This document shows positions 37,444 to 49,900 of a DNA stretch of 64,000 nucleotides, piece by piece. This DNA comes from Thuidium tamariscinum. Taxonomy: Eukaryota; Streptophyta; Bryopsida; Hypnales; Thuidiaceae. Position 1 is the first letter of the stretch. Each line of letters opens with the position of its first letter. The stretch is taken from NCBI GenBank assembly GCA_947034885.2, contig OX344754.2:1054001-1118000 (forward strand), read 5' to 3'. Position numbers and translations under genes: made by a program. The notes under the pieces are model-generated. The model worked only from the letters and a program-made list of their open reading frames with translations, was not told the origin of the DNA and searched no databases.

Positions 37444-37890
37444 TGCCATTATCAATTCCATAACAAAATTATCGACATTTTAGTATTTTAAATCATTTTA
37501 TAGTTCTTTCTTCTTATTATATTTTCCCTATATATTGTGCAATTTCAAATTTTCCTACAAATTTTTCAAGCATGTATCCAACTTGCCTCAAAGAATAAAC
37601 TCCCCAAAGCACTAGCAATGTGGACATTTTTTCATGCAAACATGACCTTGTGTAATATAGCTGTCTTGTTTTTGATAGGGCCCAAAGAAGATTTTTGGCA
37701 ATTCAAATGCTCATATTTGCAATGAGTGCAATTTATGTAGAGGAAGTTCTAAGAAGAATTTCACCTTTTCTCAAACCAACATACTTTAAGATCCAATAGG
37801 AGTATATATCCAAGAATGTTATTTTTCAAACATTTGGTGCTTGTACTAGGAAATATAATTTTGAAGCATTTTTGATGAAAACAATTGTCA
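37444..37890 (+). repeat. Truncated family A element (right half)
   Basis: Matches the last ~450 bp of 993-1926: CTATATATTGTGCAATTTC, AGCATGTATCCAACTTGCC, ATGACCTTGTG, TTGGCAATTCAAATGC and TTTTGATGAAAACA in order. The left half is absent. The 62-codon ORF inside is not conserved. Confidence 0.55.
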
Positions 37891-38649
37891 AGGAATGTAA
37901 ATAATTAATCTATTAAAGACTAGTCAACTACTTTTTAGTCAATATTGAGACTTTTTCATTGATAACTAGAGTTCTAAAAAGAATTTGAATACAAACAAAA
38001 GGTGATAAGTGTAGGGAATTGAGAATTAATTGGATTTTGGAACAAGAACTAGGGCAATGTGAGTTGGCATGTAGTTTAGAGGTAGAAAAAAAAATTAAAA
38101 TGTGGACTAAAAATATTGCAAAATCTTTCAACAAAGAAACCTTTAATTGACAAAAAGTTTACTTTGGAGCTTCAAACATTCCCAGCAATTTCATTGTTGC
38201 ACTCAACTCTTTGGAAGGCATTACAAATTGGTATTTTTTTCTTTGTTTAACCTAGAACTAGAAATTGTCTTACTTGCCTCCAAAATCAACTACAATCTTT
38301 AATGAGTTAACATGGTCTATGATAACTAAACTAAAATATAAAACTTTAACTACTAGAGTTTAGAAGCATGGTTTTAGGCCATTTTCCACTTTTGAGTAGG
38401 GGTTTTAAAGTGCAATATTTGTTAGTTTCTTGTGAAATTTTTCCCAAAGGTGTATTCCACTATAAGTTTAATTCTTAAAATTTTTTAGGGATATTAAAGA
38501 GACTCAAAAAATTCAACCTCAAAATGATGTGTTTTTAGTTAGAGGTAGGTAGGGATAGCCTTGATGCATGAGTCCAATTGGGCAACAATTTTTTATATAT
38601 ACTCTTAGAAATACTATTAAGATAATTTCAAAATTTGAAAGGCATATAA

Positions 38650-40862
38650 CACTATTAGAAAATGAGATCCAAATCAACAGAAATATGTTAATTTTCTGTT
38701 GATTCGGGTACGGCAATGTCCAATTTCACATTTTTTTGTTACGGGTGACATTTTTTTTGTTGATTTGGACAGTAAGTGACAAAATCAACAAATTTTTGTT
38801 GAATACTTTTTGAACGTTCTAAAATCTTTTGGAATCTCATAGAATCTCTTAAAATCTTTATATTACAATGTCTTTATAAAAAAAAATTTAATATTTAGAT
38901 TTCTGTGTTCAATAAAAAGAACAGACTTTGGAGGTCATTTACACATAGTAAATAAGCATTTTTCAGAGAACTTTCAACTGAGAAAAGTTGTGGAATTAAA
39001 TTTGACTTTCATCTCCAACAAATTTGACTTTCACCTCATTAATCAAAATAGAATAATTCAAAGCTTTTCATATACATATAAATGTTGGATACTAATTTCA
39101 AATGTTTGTTTCAAAATAATAATGATATTTTAAGAATTTTTTGAGATTCATAAGCACCCCGAAGATTAATAAAAATAATATATAATACAATAAATTTTAA
39201 ATCATTTTTATCAAAAGAATTACCTAAATTATTGTACCTCAAAGCTATTTTTGGACACATGTCGATGTATAAAAACTCTAGAGGGAAAAAAAGTTAAAAA
39301 TTGTATCCAAAATCTCTACGTTGCCAAAAGATGCCATTTGATTATTTAAAGGTTGACCCTTAAGTACCCAAGTCTTTTCTAGTCTATTTGGAAAAAGAGT
39401 GTGGGCTTATAGGTATTTATAATAAAGCAAAAAAAAAAATTCAAAATTTAATTGTGTAGATGTTTAAGGAACTTGTGTATATACCAAGTATGCATAGTTA
39501 GTATGCATATATACCAATTTTGAGTGAAAAAATGCATAGGAATTGTAAGATTATAACAAGAAAAATGCACTTTAAAAAAAAAATATGTTGCCCTTCCCTA
39601 CAATGTTTCAAAAATTTGCTATAAAAATTTCTAGAATTCGAATATGCCATAAACAACTACAATTAGTGTTAACATGATACAATGCACTTTTAAAAAACTA
39701 AATATTACGTGAAAAGTTATCAAAATCATTATACACTCCACTTTGCAATTATTGAAATGCAATTTATAAAAAAAGCAAAAATCACAATTACCTCCAATTC
39801 AGCAGTTGCATGTTTAATTTTTCAATGTCCAAAACGATGAAATAGTTTACTATTTTCATTGGGACCAATTTTAAAACAAATGGATAAGTATAATTTCTTA
39901 AATTTCAAATCAAGCGAAATTATTGAACTTTCCTCAAACTCGGAAATTAAGTCAATTCACAAGCTTTTCTTTATACTATTGGTATGTATATGCCTCTGAG
40001 AACCTTTCTAAATTAAATATATATATTTTTCACTAGAAAAATGAAAACTTTCATTAGTCAACCTTAAAATTGCCCATAAAAGTTTTTAATAAGTCGATCA
40101 TTCAAAAATCGGTGTTTTTAAAATTCAGCATACTTTAGAGGCCATTTGCACATAGTAGAATATGATCAAAAGTTATGGGCAAAATACAGAGAGGGGTTCA
40201 AACTGCCTTTCTTGTTTTACACTTTTAAACATCCTCTCGGAATTTTGTCCATAACTTTTGAATTAAGACTCCAAATTGCAAACGGATTTTTGGAGATGAA
40301 AGTTGGTTTTATTTAGCAACTTTTCTTAGTTGAAATGTTTTTCAAACAAGTTAACATACTATGATAAAAAGGCTTTCAAAGTCTGCTGACTTTCAAAAAC
40401 AAAGAAAAATAAAATAAAAAACTAGGTAAATAAAATCGGATTACCTGTGTGGTCATAAGCATTCTTTGGTGGTCTAATGGTTTAAGACAGTGAGTTCTGA
40501 ACCCCAAGGTGCGGGGTTCAAACCTCATGGGTGGTGTGCCCGTGTGGTCCCTAGGGGGTGTTGCCGCGTGGCGAGCGCCACTTGGCAACTTTTGATTGAA
40601 CTTGTTTGTTGTTGTCATTTTTGTGTTCAAATTAACATTTTTTGGGGGTGAAAATTGACACTTTTTGGTTGGAAATTAACATTTTTTTGTTGTCAAAACA
40701 ACACTTTTGTGTTGACAAATAACACCTAATTGATAATTTGAACGTCCAAATCAACATTTTTTTGTTATGCAATGACCAAATTAACACGTCCTAATTAACA
40801 ACTAAATTAACAAAAAAATCAACATTTTTTTGTCAACTTGGACATTGAATTTTCTACTAGTG
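38650..40862. mobile_element. Non-autonomous CACTA (EnSpm/CMC-type) element with TSD
   Basis: The left end CACTATTAGAAAATGAGATC and right end TTTTCTACTAGTG (reverse complement CACTAGTAGAAAA) carry the classic CACTA terminus. The element is bounded by TAA on both sides (38647-38649 and 40863-40865), the 3-bp duplication expected of this superfamily. Subterminal repeats of AAATCAACATTTTTTTG and its complement crowd both ends, another CACTA trait. The interior (2.2 kb) has no transposase ORF, so it would depend on enzymes supplied elsewhere. A tRNA-like stretch and internal inverted segments (near 38.93 and 40.1 kb) sit inside. Confidence 0.8.
40461..40535 (+). repeat. tRNA-Gln-like relic (possible SINE head)
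   Basis: Carries an A-box-like TGGTGGTCTAATGG, an anticodon-loop-like TTCTGAA (CTG, glutamine) and a B-box GGTTCAAACC in tRNA order and spacing. The acceptor stem does not pair convincingly, and it lies inside a transposon. A working tRNA is therefore unlikely; a tRNA-derived fragment is more likely. Confidence 0.45.
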
Positions 40863-41282
40863 TAAGAATACAATTTTGATTTACAAGCCTTTGAAATTGG
40901 GCTTCTCTTCTTTGAACAATATTCAAAATTTACAAAGTTTAGTTTCAAAGGCTTGTAAGTCAAAATCATGCACTTGTATGCCTTTCAACTTTTAAGATAA
41001 TATTAACAATCTTATTGAGAGTATGTTATCAAAAATTCAGCCCCAATGAACCTATCTATAAAGGTTGCCCCTAATTGTCCCTAACTCAAAAATAAACATC
41101 TTTTCGAGGCACAACTTTTTAAATTGTGACTTGGATTGGTTTTAAATTCCTAGTCATTTAGCTTGTAGCGAAAAACACCTTTGGTGAAAATTTCACAAGA
41201 ATCCAACAAATATTGCATTTGGAATAGCTTGCCTTAAAGTGAAAAATTGTCTAAAATCATGCCTTAGGGACTTAAGGGTTAA

Positions 41283-43580
41283 CTCAAGTTTTTCTGATTA
41301 TTTCTAAAAGTTCCTTAGCATATTGTTATGTATATTATTATAAAAATTCATATTATTTGAGATAAAATGAATCTTTTGTGGTTTATACTATTTTTATACT
41401 TTTTCAAATACTATTATTTCCATCTAATATTAATTACACTCACTTTTATCACATTCATTCAATTTTTGTAGTTATTGTTGATGAATCAAATTATCTAGGT
41501 TCAAAGAAGAATCATTACTAAAGGACATCAGGAGAGATTTGAAGCCTTTGGAAGATTGTGAATCTCTAAACTATGGAAATGTTGGGAATGCTACTATGTA
41601 AGCAATTTGACATGGTTGAGTGATTGCTACATTATATAATATTAATGAATTAAATCTCAATTAATTATTAAATGTTAAAAAAATTAAAATTTGAAAAAAT
41701 GATATTCTCATTTTTTTGAATTTTTTTGAAAAATTAATTAATTATTTTTGAAACTTAAGTACATTGACCAACAATGGCTAGTCTACGATATTGGGAATAC
41801 TTTTAGGAAACAACCTTAAAACAATCTTTGGGAAGCCCCAAATCTCTTCTAATAATTCTTATACTACCATGGTAATAAAGAACTAAGCAAGATAGTTCCA
41901 AAGATGAAGACTTGTTCACGACTTTTCATCATTGGAATTATCTAGACTAAATTTTAATGTAAATTGGTCACCTTGATTCTTGTAACCTATTGAATGTAGA
42001 AACCTGAAATTTAAAAAAATACAAAAGTATTCCTAAAATCTTTGGTCAATTTCAATAATATAAAAGTAAAGAAGTTTCTATTTCTCCCTCCATTCCCATA
42101 TTGCATGCACCTAAGCATGTACCACACATTGGCATTCTTGTTTTTGCTTCCATCCATTTTGGTAGTGAGGTCGCCCCCCCCCTCCTTCTTCCAATTGACC
42201 CCACTCCAATTCCAACTTCAAGTTTAAAACACAATTTTGCCTTGTTACATCCCATTGTTGTAAAACTATACATGAAGGGGGTTTGCATTGAAAATCTAGT
42301 ATGGAATTGGATTTAAATTGATGGTTTGGAATTGGGTTGATATATTGAGATTTTATGAATTCAAAGAAAGCTACCATGTGGTTTTCAACATTGCAAATAA
42401 ACCATCCATTACTCAATAATCTTAAGATAGACTTGGGATCATGACTACAAATATGTAGGAAATGAAGAAAACCACTTTAGATTGAATTTGAATAGCCATC
42501 TCAACTTCAAAAATGAGAAGATGAAAATCATGTCTTTTCATGGCTTTAACCACCTATGATAATTTGTTTTTCCTCAAATATAAATTGATCCAAATATATG
42601 TAAATTTTTTTTGGATTTATTGTTTTGTCACTAAATACATTTGTGATTATGATTTGTCTAAATATGTGCACTAGCTAAAGGATGAAAATGGTTCATTGTA
42701 CATTAGACTTTCTTTATACTAAATTTAGAGGTAATGGTGCAACTTTTTGAAGTTTTTAATTTGCTAAATTGAGAATCTTTAGGAAAAATGTTTATGGTTT
42801 TATACCATATTATAATGAGAAGTGACTAGTCTCCTAAGCTAGTATCTCAAAAGGCCTAATGACGTGGAGAATAATTTCTAGTATGTGGCAACAAAAATTC
42901 TCAAATCTTAAATCATCAAATAGTTAGACCCATCTTGCTAAAAAGGGCAAAGAGACAAGAATTTTTTATTTTCATTGATATTTTTTTTTCCATTTCATAT
43001 CTTCTTGGTGGTTTGTACATATTGAAAGGTCATGATCTTTAAAGTATGACTTCTTAATGGCATTCAAACAAGGTGACTTAGGAATCTGAGAGACTTTTCA
43101 ATTTTTTGATCTTGTCGCTTTTAGTTTAAATTAGACCTAATGTCAACCTTAAAGCATCTTTAGTTGAATTGGTATATTGGCTTTCCAAATTCATTTCTAT
43201 CTTTTGATTTGTATATAATTAGAACTTGAAATTCCTATCATTGGAAGCACATCCAAGTATTTAGAATCAAAGTGCAAGAAAATTCAAATCTAGACATTTG
43301 ACTATGAAAATCAATTGCTTCAAAAGCTAGCTAAAAGTCAAAAAATATACTCCAAAATATATGACAAGCCATGGTTTCAAAAATACATTGCACACTAAAT
43401 GTGGAGTGTGATTTGCTTTGATGAGCGTAATTAGTCAACACCTCTATAATTTTTATTTTTTAACTAATTTTTGAAATGGGTTATTTTCATTGTCAAATTT
43501 CTAAATTTAGATTCTCTTGCACCTATCCAAAGTGCTTGGAATGCACTTCCAATTTTTAACATGTCAAGTTCTAATAATAT
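41283..43580. other. AT-rich intergenic DNA
   Basis: About 2.3 kb with no supported gene. Short antisense ORF pairs near 42.05-42.4 kb overlap each other and show no motif. Confidence 0.45.
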
Positions 43581-43934
43581 TCTGGTCAAAAGATAGAAAC
43601 AAATTTAGAAACAAATTTAAAGGTCAATAGAACGGTTACGCTGACGGAGGATGCACTTCGCACATTTGGAACTACAGTACCCTTAAAAACCGAGCCTGAC
43701 CACGTCACCATTAAGTCCAGGTGGCAAATCCGTTTGGCACAACATGGGTCCGAACCAATGTGAGAATTCCTCGTTCCCGCGCTCTGGCCTTCCAATCTTC
43801 CACTGTGCTCTCGCTCGGCTCTTGCATTTGTGCTCCTGGCTGCGCACAAGTTTCTCTAACTTGCCAACGGGTTTGCGGCCGATGCTTAGAGCAAGCTTGC
43901 ATTGTTGGAGTTGTGACAGAAGCGGTAGGAAGTA
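43581..43934 (+). promoter_or_regulatory. Probable promoter and 5' UTR of CTF18
   Basis: Base composition shifts abruptly from AT-rich to GC-richer at about 43.63 kb, 300 bp before the CTF18 start codon, and stays so through the gene. No TATA box or initiator could be fixed. ORFs on both strands here are short and overlapping and are not called. Confidence 0.4.
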
Positions 43935-46900
43935 ATGGAGGAAGCCGATCTGGACGAGTTGGAATGGATGGCCTTCCAGCAGCTGCCGCCGGAGGAAGAA
44001 GAAGATTATTACCTCAACGAGGAACCTCCTCCTGGTATTGTTTTTTCGTTCTATGACCTAAATGTTCATTTCAATTTTGAGTGTCTCCAGTTTCTGTGGT
44101 GGTGTTATTCTTGATTGGGATTGGTGACATGAGAATTGCGTTCGTGGCGTCTCTGTGGCATGTTTGGATGTTAAACTTACTCAAGTTCTGATGTTTTGGT
44201 GATGTACATCCTCGTAATTTATAGTCTCATTGGAAAAGATTTTGTCGCATTGAGGTAGGTGTCGCAATTAGGTTTGATTAGTTAGCCAAGCGATAGTTCT
44301 GATTGTGAATGTAATGCTGGGAACTTGGAATTGAATTGAGAGGATTACCGATTCGTAACGAAATACATTTGGAAAATCATTTAGTATGAAGAGAGCGTTT
44401 AAATGGGACTGACCGTGTCTGTGCATCTTCCGATTGTATGGCACAAAGTCGACCGCCTTATGCAGTCAGGCGCAGTGGGTTCTTTGTTCGAGAAGAGGTT
44501 ATTCATAGCATCAGGACCCTGCTTACTCTTGAAACGAATTTTTAAATATGAGATGTGTGCTTTTCGTTTGGATCTTACAGAAATTGATGCTGACAACTCT
44601 CGGAAGCGGCTTTGGGGCAATGAAGATTCAGCTGTCGTGGAGTCAGCTGGGAATGCAGGTACAATGACTACCTGTGAAACTTGTTATTAGCTTAGTGAGG
44701 TGTATGAATTTTACCTTTTATTGTAACTGGTCTCAAAATTCCTGTGTATGCGCTTTGTTCTCGATGCCGTCAACTGTTGTAGTTCATCTGAACAACGTGG
44801 TTTCATAGGAGTTTTGTACCGTGCGATCATTTCTAACTTCTCGTCTAAGGTAAAGCAGAAAATTACTGTTCGATCCGTCAAAGTCTCACGTGAATTGCCA
44901 TAGTATGATGAAGCAAGAAATCTGAATGTGTAGAATCAGGAGCTGCTAAAAAGCTTCGCGGACAACAGTTGGATCCACCGGTGAATGCGCGAAAGAGATT
45001 AGTACTGTCTATACCTGGAATGGGTTTGGATGTTTCGTCAGAGAAGCCGGGTTGCTCTTCAAATACTGTCTCGGAGGGTACTAAATATTTCCACAGACAA
45101 AGGCAGTCAGTTACATCTGTCTCAAAGGACAAGCCCAAGTCACCACCACCGCCACCACCTACAGTGGAGGAAGCCTATCCAATGTCCCCTCCTAGAGATC
45201 AAGAGGGAGAATCTATGGATGAAGCTGAGCCCTTCACAGCTATAAGCAAATTTCCCTATCGACTTGCAGCAGATATAGATGGTGATTATATCCCAGTAAC
45301 CGGTATTAACGGGGATCGAGTGTATGCCGCAAGAGCGGGGCCGATTAAAACTAATTGCAATGCAAGTTCCGGCACTGTTCGTACTAAAGGTTCACTGCTC
45401 TTTGCACTATCTCCTACTCATATGCTCTGTAAATCGTGATGAAGAGAAAAGAAACACGTTGAAATCGAGTATACACGTTCTGGACCTTAAGTGATGCCTC
45501 TTATCTCGGGAAACAGTCGTTATCTATTTGATGGTCAGTGAGCTCGCATCTTTTGCTCGAAGATTTCAGCTTTTCTCTCTGTAGTTCAGCAATAGCTTGA
45601 GCCAACCTTACGGGTAGATTTATTCAACTTCTTCAGGTCCTGTCTGAATGCCCGATTCACTTCAACAGTTACTGATCTTATGATGCTCTGCGGTGTAGGT
45701 CTGCTGGGAGAGCCAATTGCGAACATGATCGAAAGGCTAGAGCGGGAAATGTTTGAACAGGTTTCAACTAATTAACTTCTCTGGAGATGGAATGGAATTC
45801 TTTGTCATGGAATCAAATTGCTACTGTCTGTCCTTTCGAGTACTGATTGAACTTTGTGGCATCCCAAACCCTACCGTATGAGCATATTGTCTCAACTTGA
45901 AGTATCACGGGCTACTGAAAGACATTTGGGCGTAGGTTATTGCAGAAAGTGACAAAAAGACTCGAGCAGAAGGTGTTATGGAAGAGACGGAAACTGTTTC
46001 AGAGCACGAGGACCTTTGGGTTGATAAGTATGCACCCCGTTCATTCACAGAACTTCTCAGTGATGAACAAACGAACAGAGAGGTATTGATTTATGCGGAC
46101 CCTTAGCATGGAGGACTTGTTCAATTTTGCTACAATGCTGTCACTTGTTCTCGTGCAGTGAAGAAGTATTGCTCAATCAAGTTTCTATGACTCGATGATG
46201 AACAGGTTCTCAGGTGGTTGAAACATTGGGATCAGTGTGTTTTTGGAGGCAAGAAGCGTTCCACTTCTGAGGAAGTTCTTACATCTTTGCGGCGCCAAGT
46301 GACTCAAACCCATGGAAATGGTCATAGAGGAGCGAGGGAATCATATAATAAATACACGAATAGGAACATGCCGTTTCGTAGTGATAATCTGAACAATGAC
46401 TCTGCTAGAAAAGTGACAACGGAGCCGTCCACCCTAGATCGACCTGATGAAAAGGTATCTCTTAGAACTCATTGAGGATTGCTCTAGATCCTTTGTGTGC
46501 TGTGAACTTATTTTGCATGATAGAGGTTTCTGTATTGAATCTGAGAGAAATTGGAATATGCGGGTATGCAGGTTTTGCTGCTGTGTGGACCACCAGGTCT
46601 GGGTAAGACAACACTGGCACATGTTGCTGCAAGACATTGTGGATATCGAGTTGTGGAGGTAAATATATATGAATAGCTTTTACAGCTGCTGGTCCTCTAT
46701 AATAGGTGGATAGTGAACAGTTTGCAATGCCTTTTCTTCAATAATTTGTGTCTATTGCATTGTACATTTGTTTCTCTACTACTCCGTCTAATCGACCAAC
46801 AATAATCTGGACGCTCAATCATGAGACTTACGGAAGAGTTTCTGAATTTTATTGTTCGATTGTACTTCCAAATATTATCGACCTTGCTCTTAAATATCTT

Positions 46901-49900
46901 CGGCTGTGGTACGTCAAATCGCCACCATCTAGGTAGAGTTCAGTATCATGTTGTCTCGAAAATATGTTGGAGTATTATCATCGAGTTCAAATTTGTCGCC
47001 AACAATGAGCATTTTACCGTCTCAGATTAACGCAAGTGATGACCGAGTTGCAACGACACTTCAAGGAAAGATACTGGATGCCATACAGATGCAGTCAGTC
47101 GTGGGTGATAACCGTCCAAATTGCCTGGTGAGTAAAAGACCCCGAGTCAGGGACTTCCTTAGGAAATTTAATTGGTCGTTGTGTGAGGGTTAGTGGTAAC
47201 TTGTACATTTGTTTCGGTTTCCTCGACTCTTAGAAAGTGTTTAGTGTCCACATCAATTCACTGTTCGATCTATTGCAGCTTTCTGCTTGATTTCACGTCC
47301 TTCAAACACTGAAGGCAGAAATGAAGTGAGAAATGTTGTGACGGTACGTCTAGGTATTTTGGGTTCTGCCACCTTGCGAAGAAAGACATGTTGAATATTA
47401 GAAAGTGATTTCTATCCCATTACACTCTGCATTGACCTTAGCTTTCGCAGATGAAGTATTTTCCTTAACTCACCTTTGCTTGAGACTTTGCAAGGGCAGG
47501 TTATTGATGAGATTGACGGAGCACTAAGTGGTACGGAGGGGAAAGGAGCGATTGATGCTCTTCTAGAAATTGTAAGGATTTATCTTTGAACCTTTTGTGC
47601 AATTCACGGTTATTTTGAGGAAATACTCTTGATATTGCTGCTTTAGGAGACTGGGTTCATTAATCCTTGAGCAGAGGGAACAGAAAATAAGGAGTATACT
47701 TAGGTGTGACTGCCTTGGCTTCATGATTAACTATTCTGGTTTATGTTTGCTGTTAGTCATAGCCTTTGGAGAAGTTAAGAGATGCTCATTCAATCAGATC
47801 ACGTGTTCTGGTGCGGAATTTCCTTTTGTCCTGTTTCTCGAGTTAAACTACTTTAGAACCTTTTCTTCTTGAACTTTGAGCACTGCAGTAGAGCTCCTTG
47901 TTTTTCAAGGAGCATGCTGGTTCTGTCTTCACTACTCTGTAGCGGTTGAGTACGTGAGATATTTATGAGTATTGCTTGAAGTACATTGACTTGATATTTA
48001 CCTTCTTAACGTGATCTCAGATTATAGGATAGCTTTACGTAATAGTTTCCTTATATAACATGAGTGATGACGTTAAGTGCACCCATTCTTAGCTCCGGGC
48101 TGAAGTAGTCCCGTTAGTATCGATTAAACTGGTAGGAAGGAATGCAGTAACTGCAACTATCGACAGCGTGGAATAGTGCTAACGAACAATGCACAGACAT
48201 AGAACCTTCCTGACAGCACTCGAAAATATGATGTCAGATCAATGCAGAGAATAAACCCTCCCAAGGCAAAGAGAATGATGGAGAGGAGGGTTTTATCAGA
48301 AAGAACTCTAGAAAGAAAGGAGGTCCAGCAGTGCGTCGGTTATCAAGACCAGTAAGTCGGCCCTTGTCAATTATACTCCATTGTTGATGTTTTTGTCTAG
48401 GCTACAAGTACTGGTCATGGTTGTAGTGAGACGTCAGATTCTACGTTAGTGGGTGATGCAATTCAGGCTTTGAGAACCATCAATATGTGTTGCTCTTCCT
48501 TCAGGTGATATGTATTTGCAATGACCTCTATGCCCCTGCCTTGAGAAATCTTCGGCAAGTGGCCAGGTATGAATGAGCAGGCTCAGGAATATGATTTGGT
48601 ACACTTGATATTGCAAGTGTATGGAGCTGATTGAGTGTATATGTAGGACGATTTTGTGAATCGACTTGTAAACGTCTATTTGAGTGCACTCGCTTTGCTA
48701 TTTCTCTCTATATTAAGGTTAGGTGGTGTAGAGCTCCTTGCTTCGGTCAAAGCAAAATTACAGGGCTTTTGGATGCTGTTGCTCATTCTCTGGCCTTGAA
48801 ACTGCAGAGTGCATGTCTTTTTGCAACCAAGTGTGAGCCGAGTGGTATCCAGGTTCGGATATGTTTGCTTTGTTCCTTGAATCAGTTGCGTTGATTATGA
48901 CCTCACAAATGTGTCTTAACATGCTCATTTTCGTGTAAATGTTCTTCTGGTCGTTCACCGAGAGTTCGATAAACTAGTGCTTTACATGTCATGTTAAACC
49001 TCTAGCTCCTGATAGTGCTCATTTCTACCAGGCTCAAATATATATGTGGAAAGGAGAAGTACATAACAAATGCGCGTGCTCTCTCTGCCCTTGCTTCTCA
49101 TACAGGTGATCTACTGCCTTGCTCTACAGTGCTAAAGTAGGTTTCTTCTTTCGTGTGATTAGTCGGAAAAGGGTCATAACACGATGACTTTGCGTGCTAG
49201 TAGAACTTTGCATGAGATTGTCTTCGGTATCTACTTGCAGTTGTATCCAATGTGAGGAAGGCTTTAGGATTCCGACTCCTACATGTGTGAAAATCCATAT
49301 ATGTGGGTATGTATATTTAGACGTGATTGAATATTTTTAGGTCTGGTACTTTGCTGATCAGTCTTAGGATGTTCTTGATATTATTCGATTTGCGTAAACA
49401 TTTTGAAGGAAGGACATTACTGTGGTCTGTTTAATAATTTAAGCCGTACTGATTGCCTTTTACTCCAGACTATTGAACCTGCTCTTCATGCTGTATTACT
49501 CTTTGTAGAAGAAGCATTATAAATGACCGGCCAGTGTACATCTCAGAAGCTCAGAGGTTTAACTGCTTTCTGGGTTGCTCATGCAGAGTGCGATATTCGG
49601 TCATGCCTCAATACGTTGCAGTTTCTGAACCGGAAGAAGCAGAACTTGAAGACGGTAAACTTTGTCTCAAGTTCTGGAATGCAATGTGCTATGATTAATC
49701 AATTAAAGCAAGAAACGAAAAGAACGAAATTTATCTATTTGCTCAGTTAGAGTATGGAGGAATGACAGTTTCTTGCCTAATATGAACTTCTGCTGGGGTT
49801 CAGTTGGATGTGGGCTCTCAGGTCATTGGACGCAAAGACATGACGAGCAGCATGTTTGATATCTGGGCGGAGGTGTGTGAGGTGTACTGTTTGTGTTTTC

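Larger units (their letters stand above)
38346..41282. mobile_element. TTAA-ended foldback element split by a CACTA insertion
   Basis: Outer arms 38346-38646 and 40866-41282 are inverted repeats of each other: TTTAGAAGCATGGTTTTAGG against CTAAAATCATGCCTTAGGG, and CCAAAGGTGTATTCC-type against the GGTGAAAATTTC region. Close to the insertion, TTTGAAAGGCATATA pairs with TGTATGCCTTTCAACTT. Both outer ends read TTAA (TTAACTACTAGAG; CTTAAGGGTTAA). Without the insertion it is about 720 bp. Confidence 0.6.

Noticed and set aside
40461-40535. Functional tRNA-Gln gene
   Set aside because: Acceptor stem does not pair convincingly and the sequence is inside a transposon.
48631-48894. 87-codon ORF around CTF18 exon 12
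   Set aside because: Only 45 bases (48808-48852), in a different frame, encode the conserved [13 protein letters not shown] segment and splice in phase; the long frame is chance.
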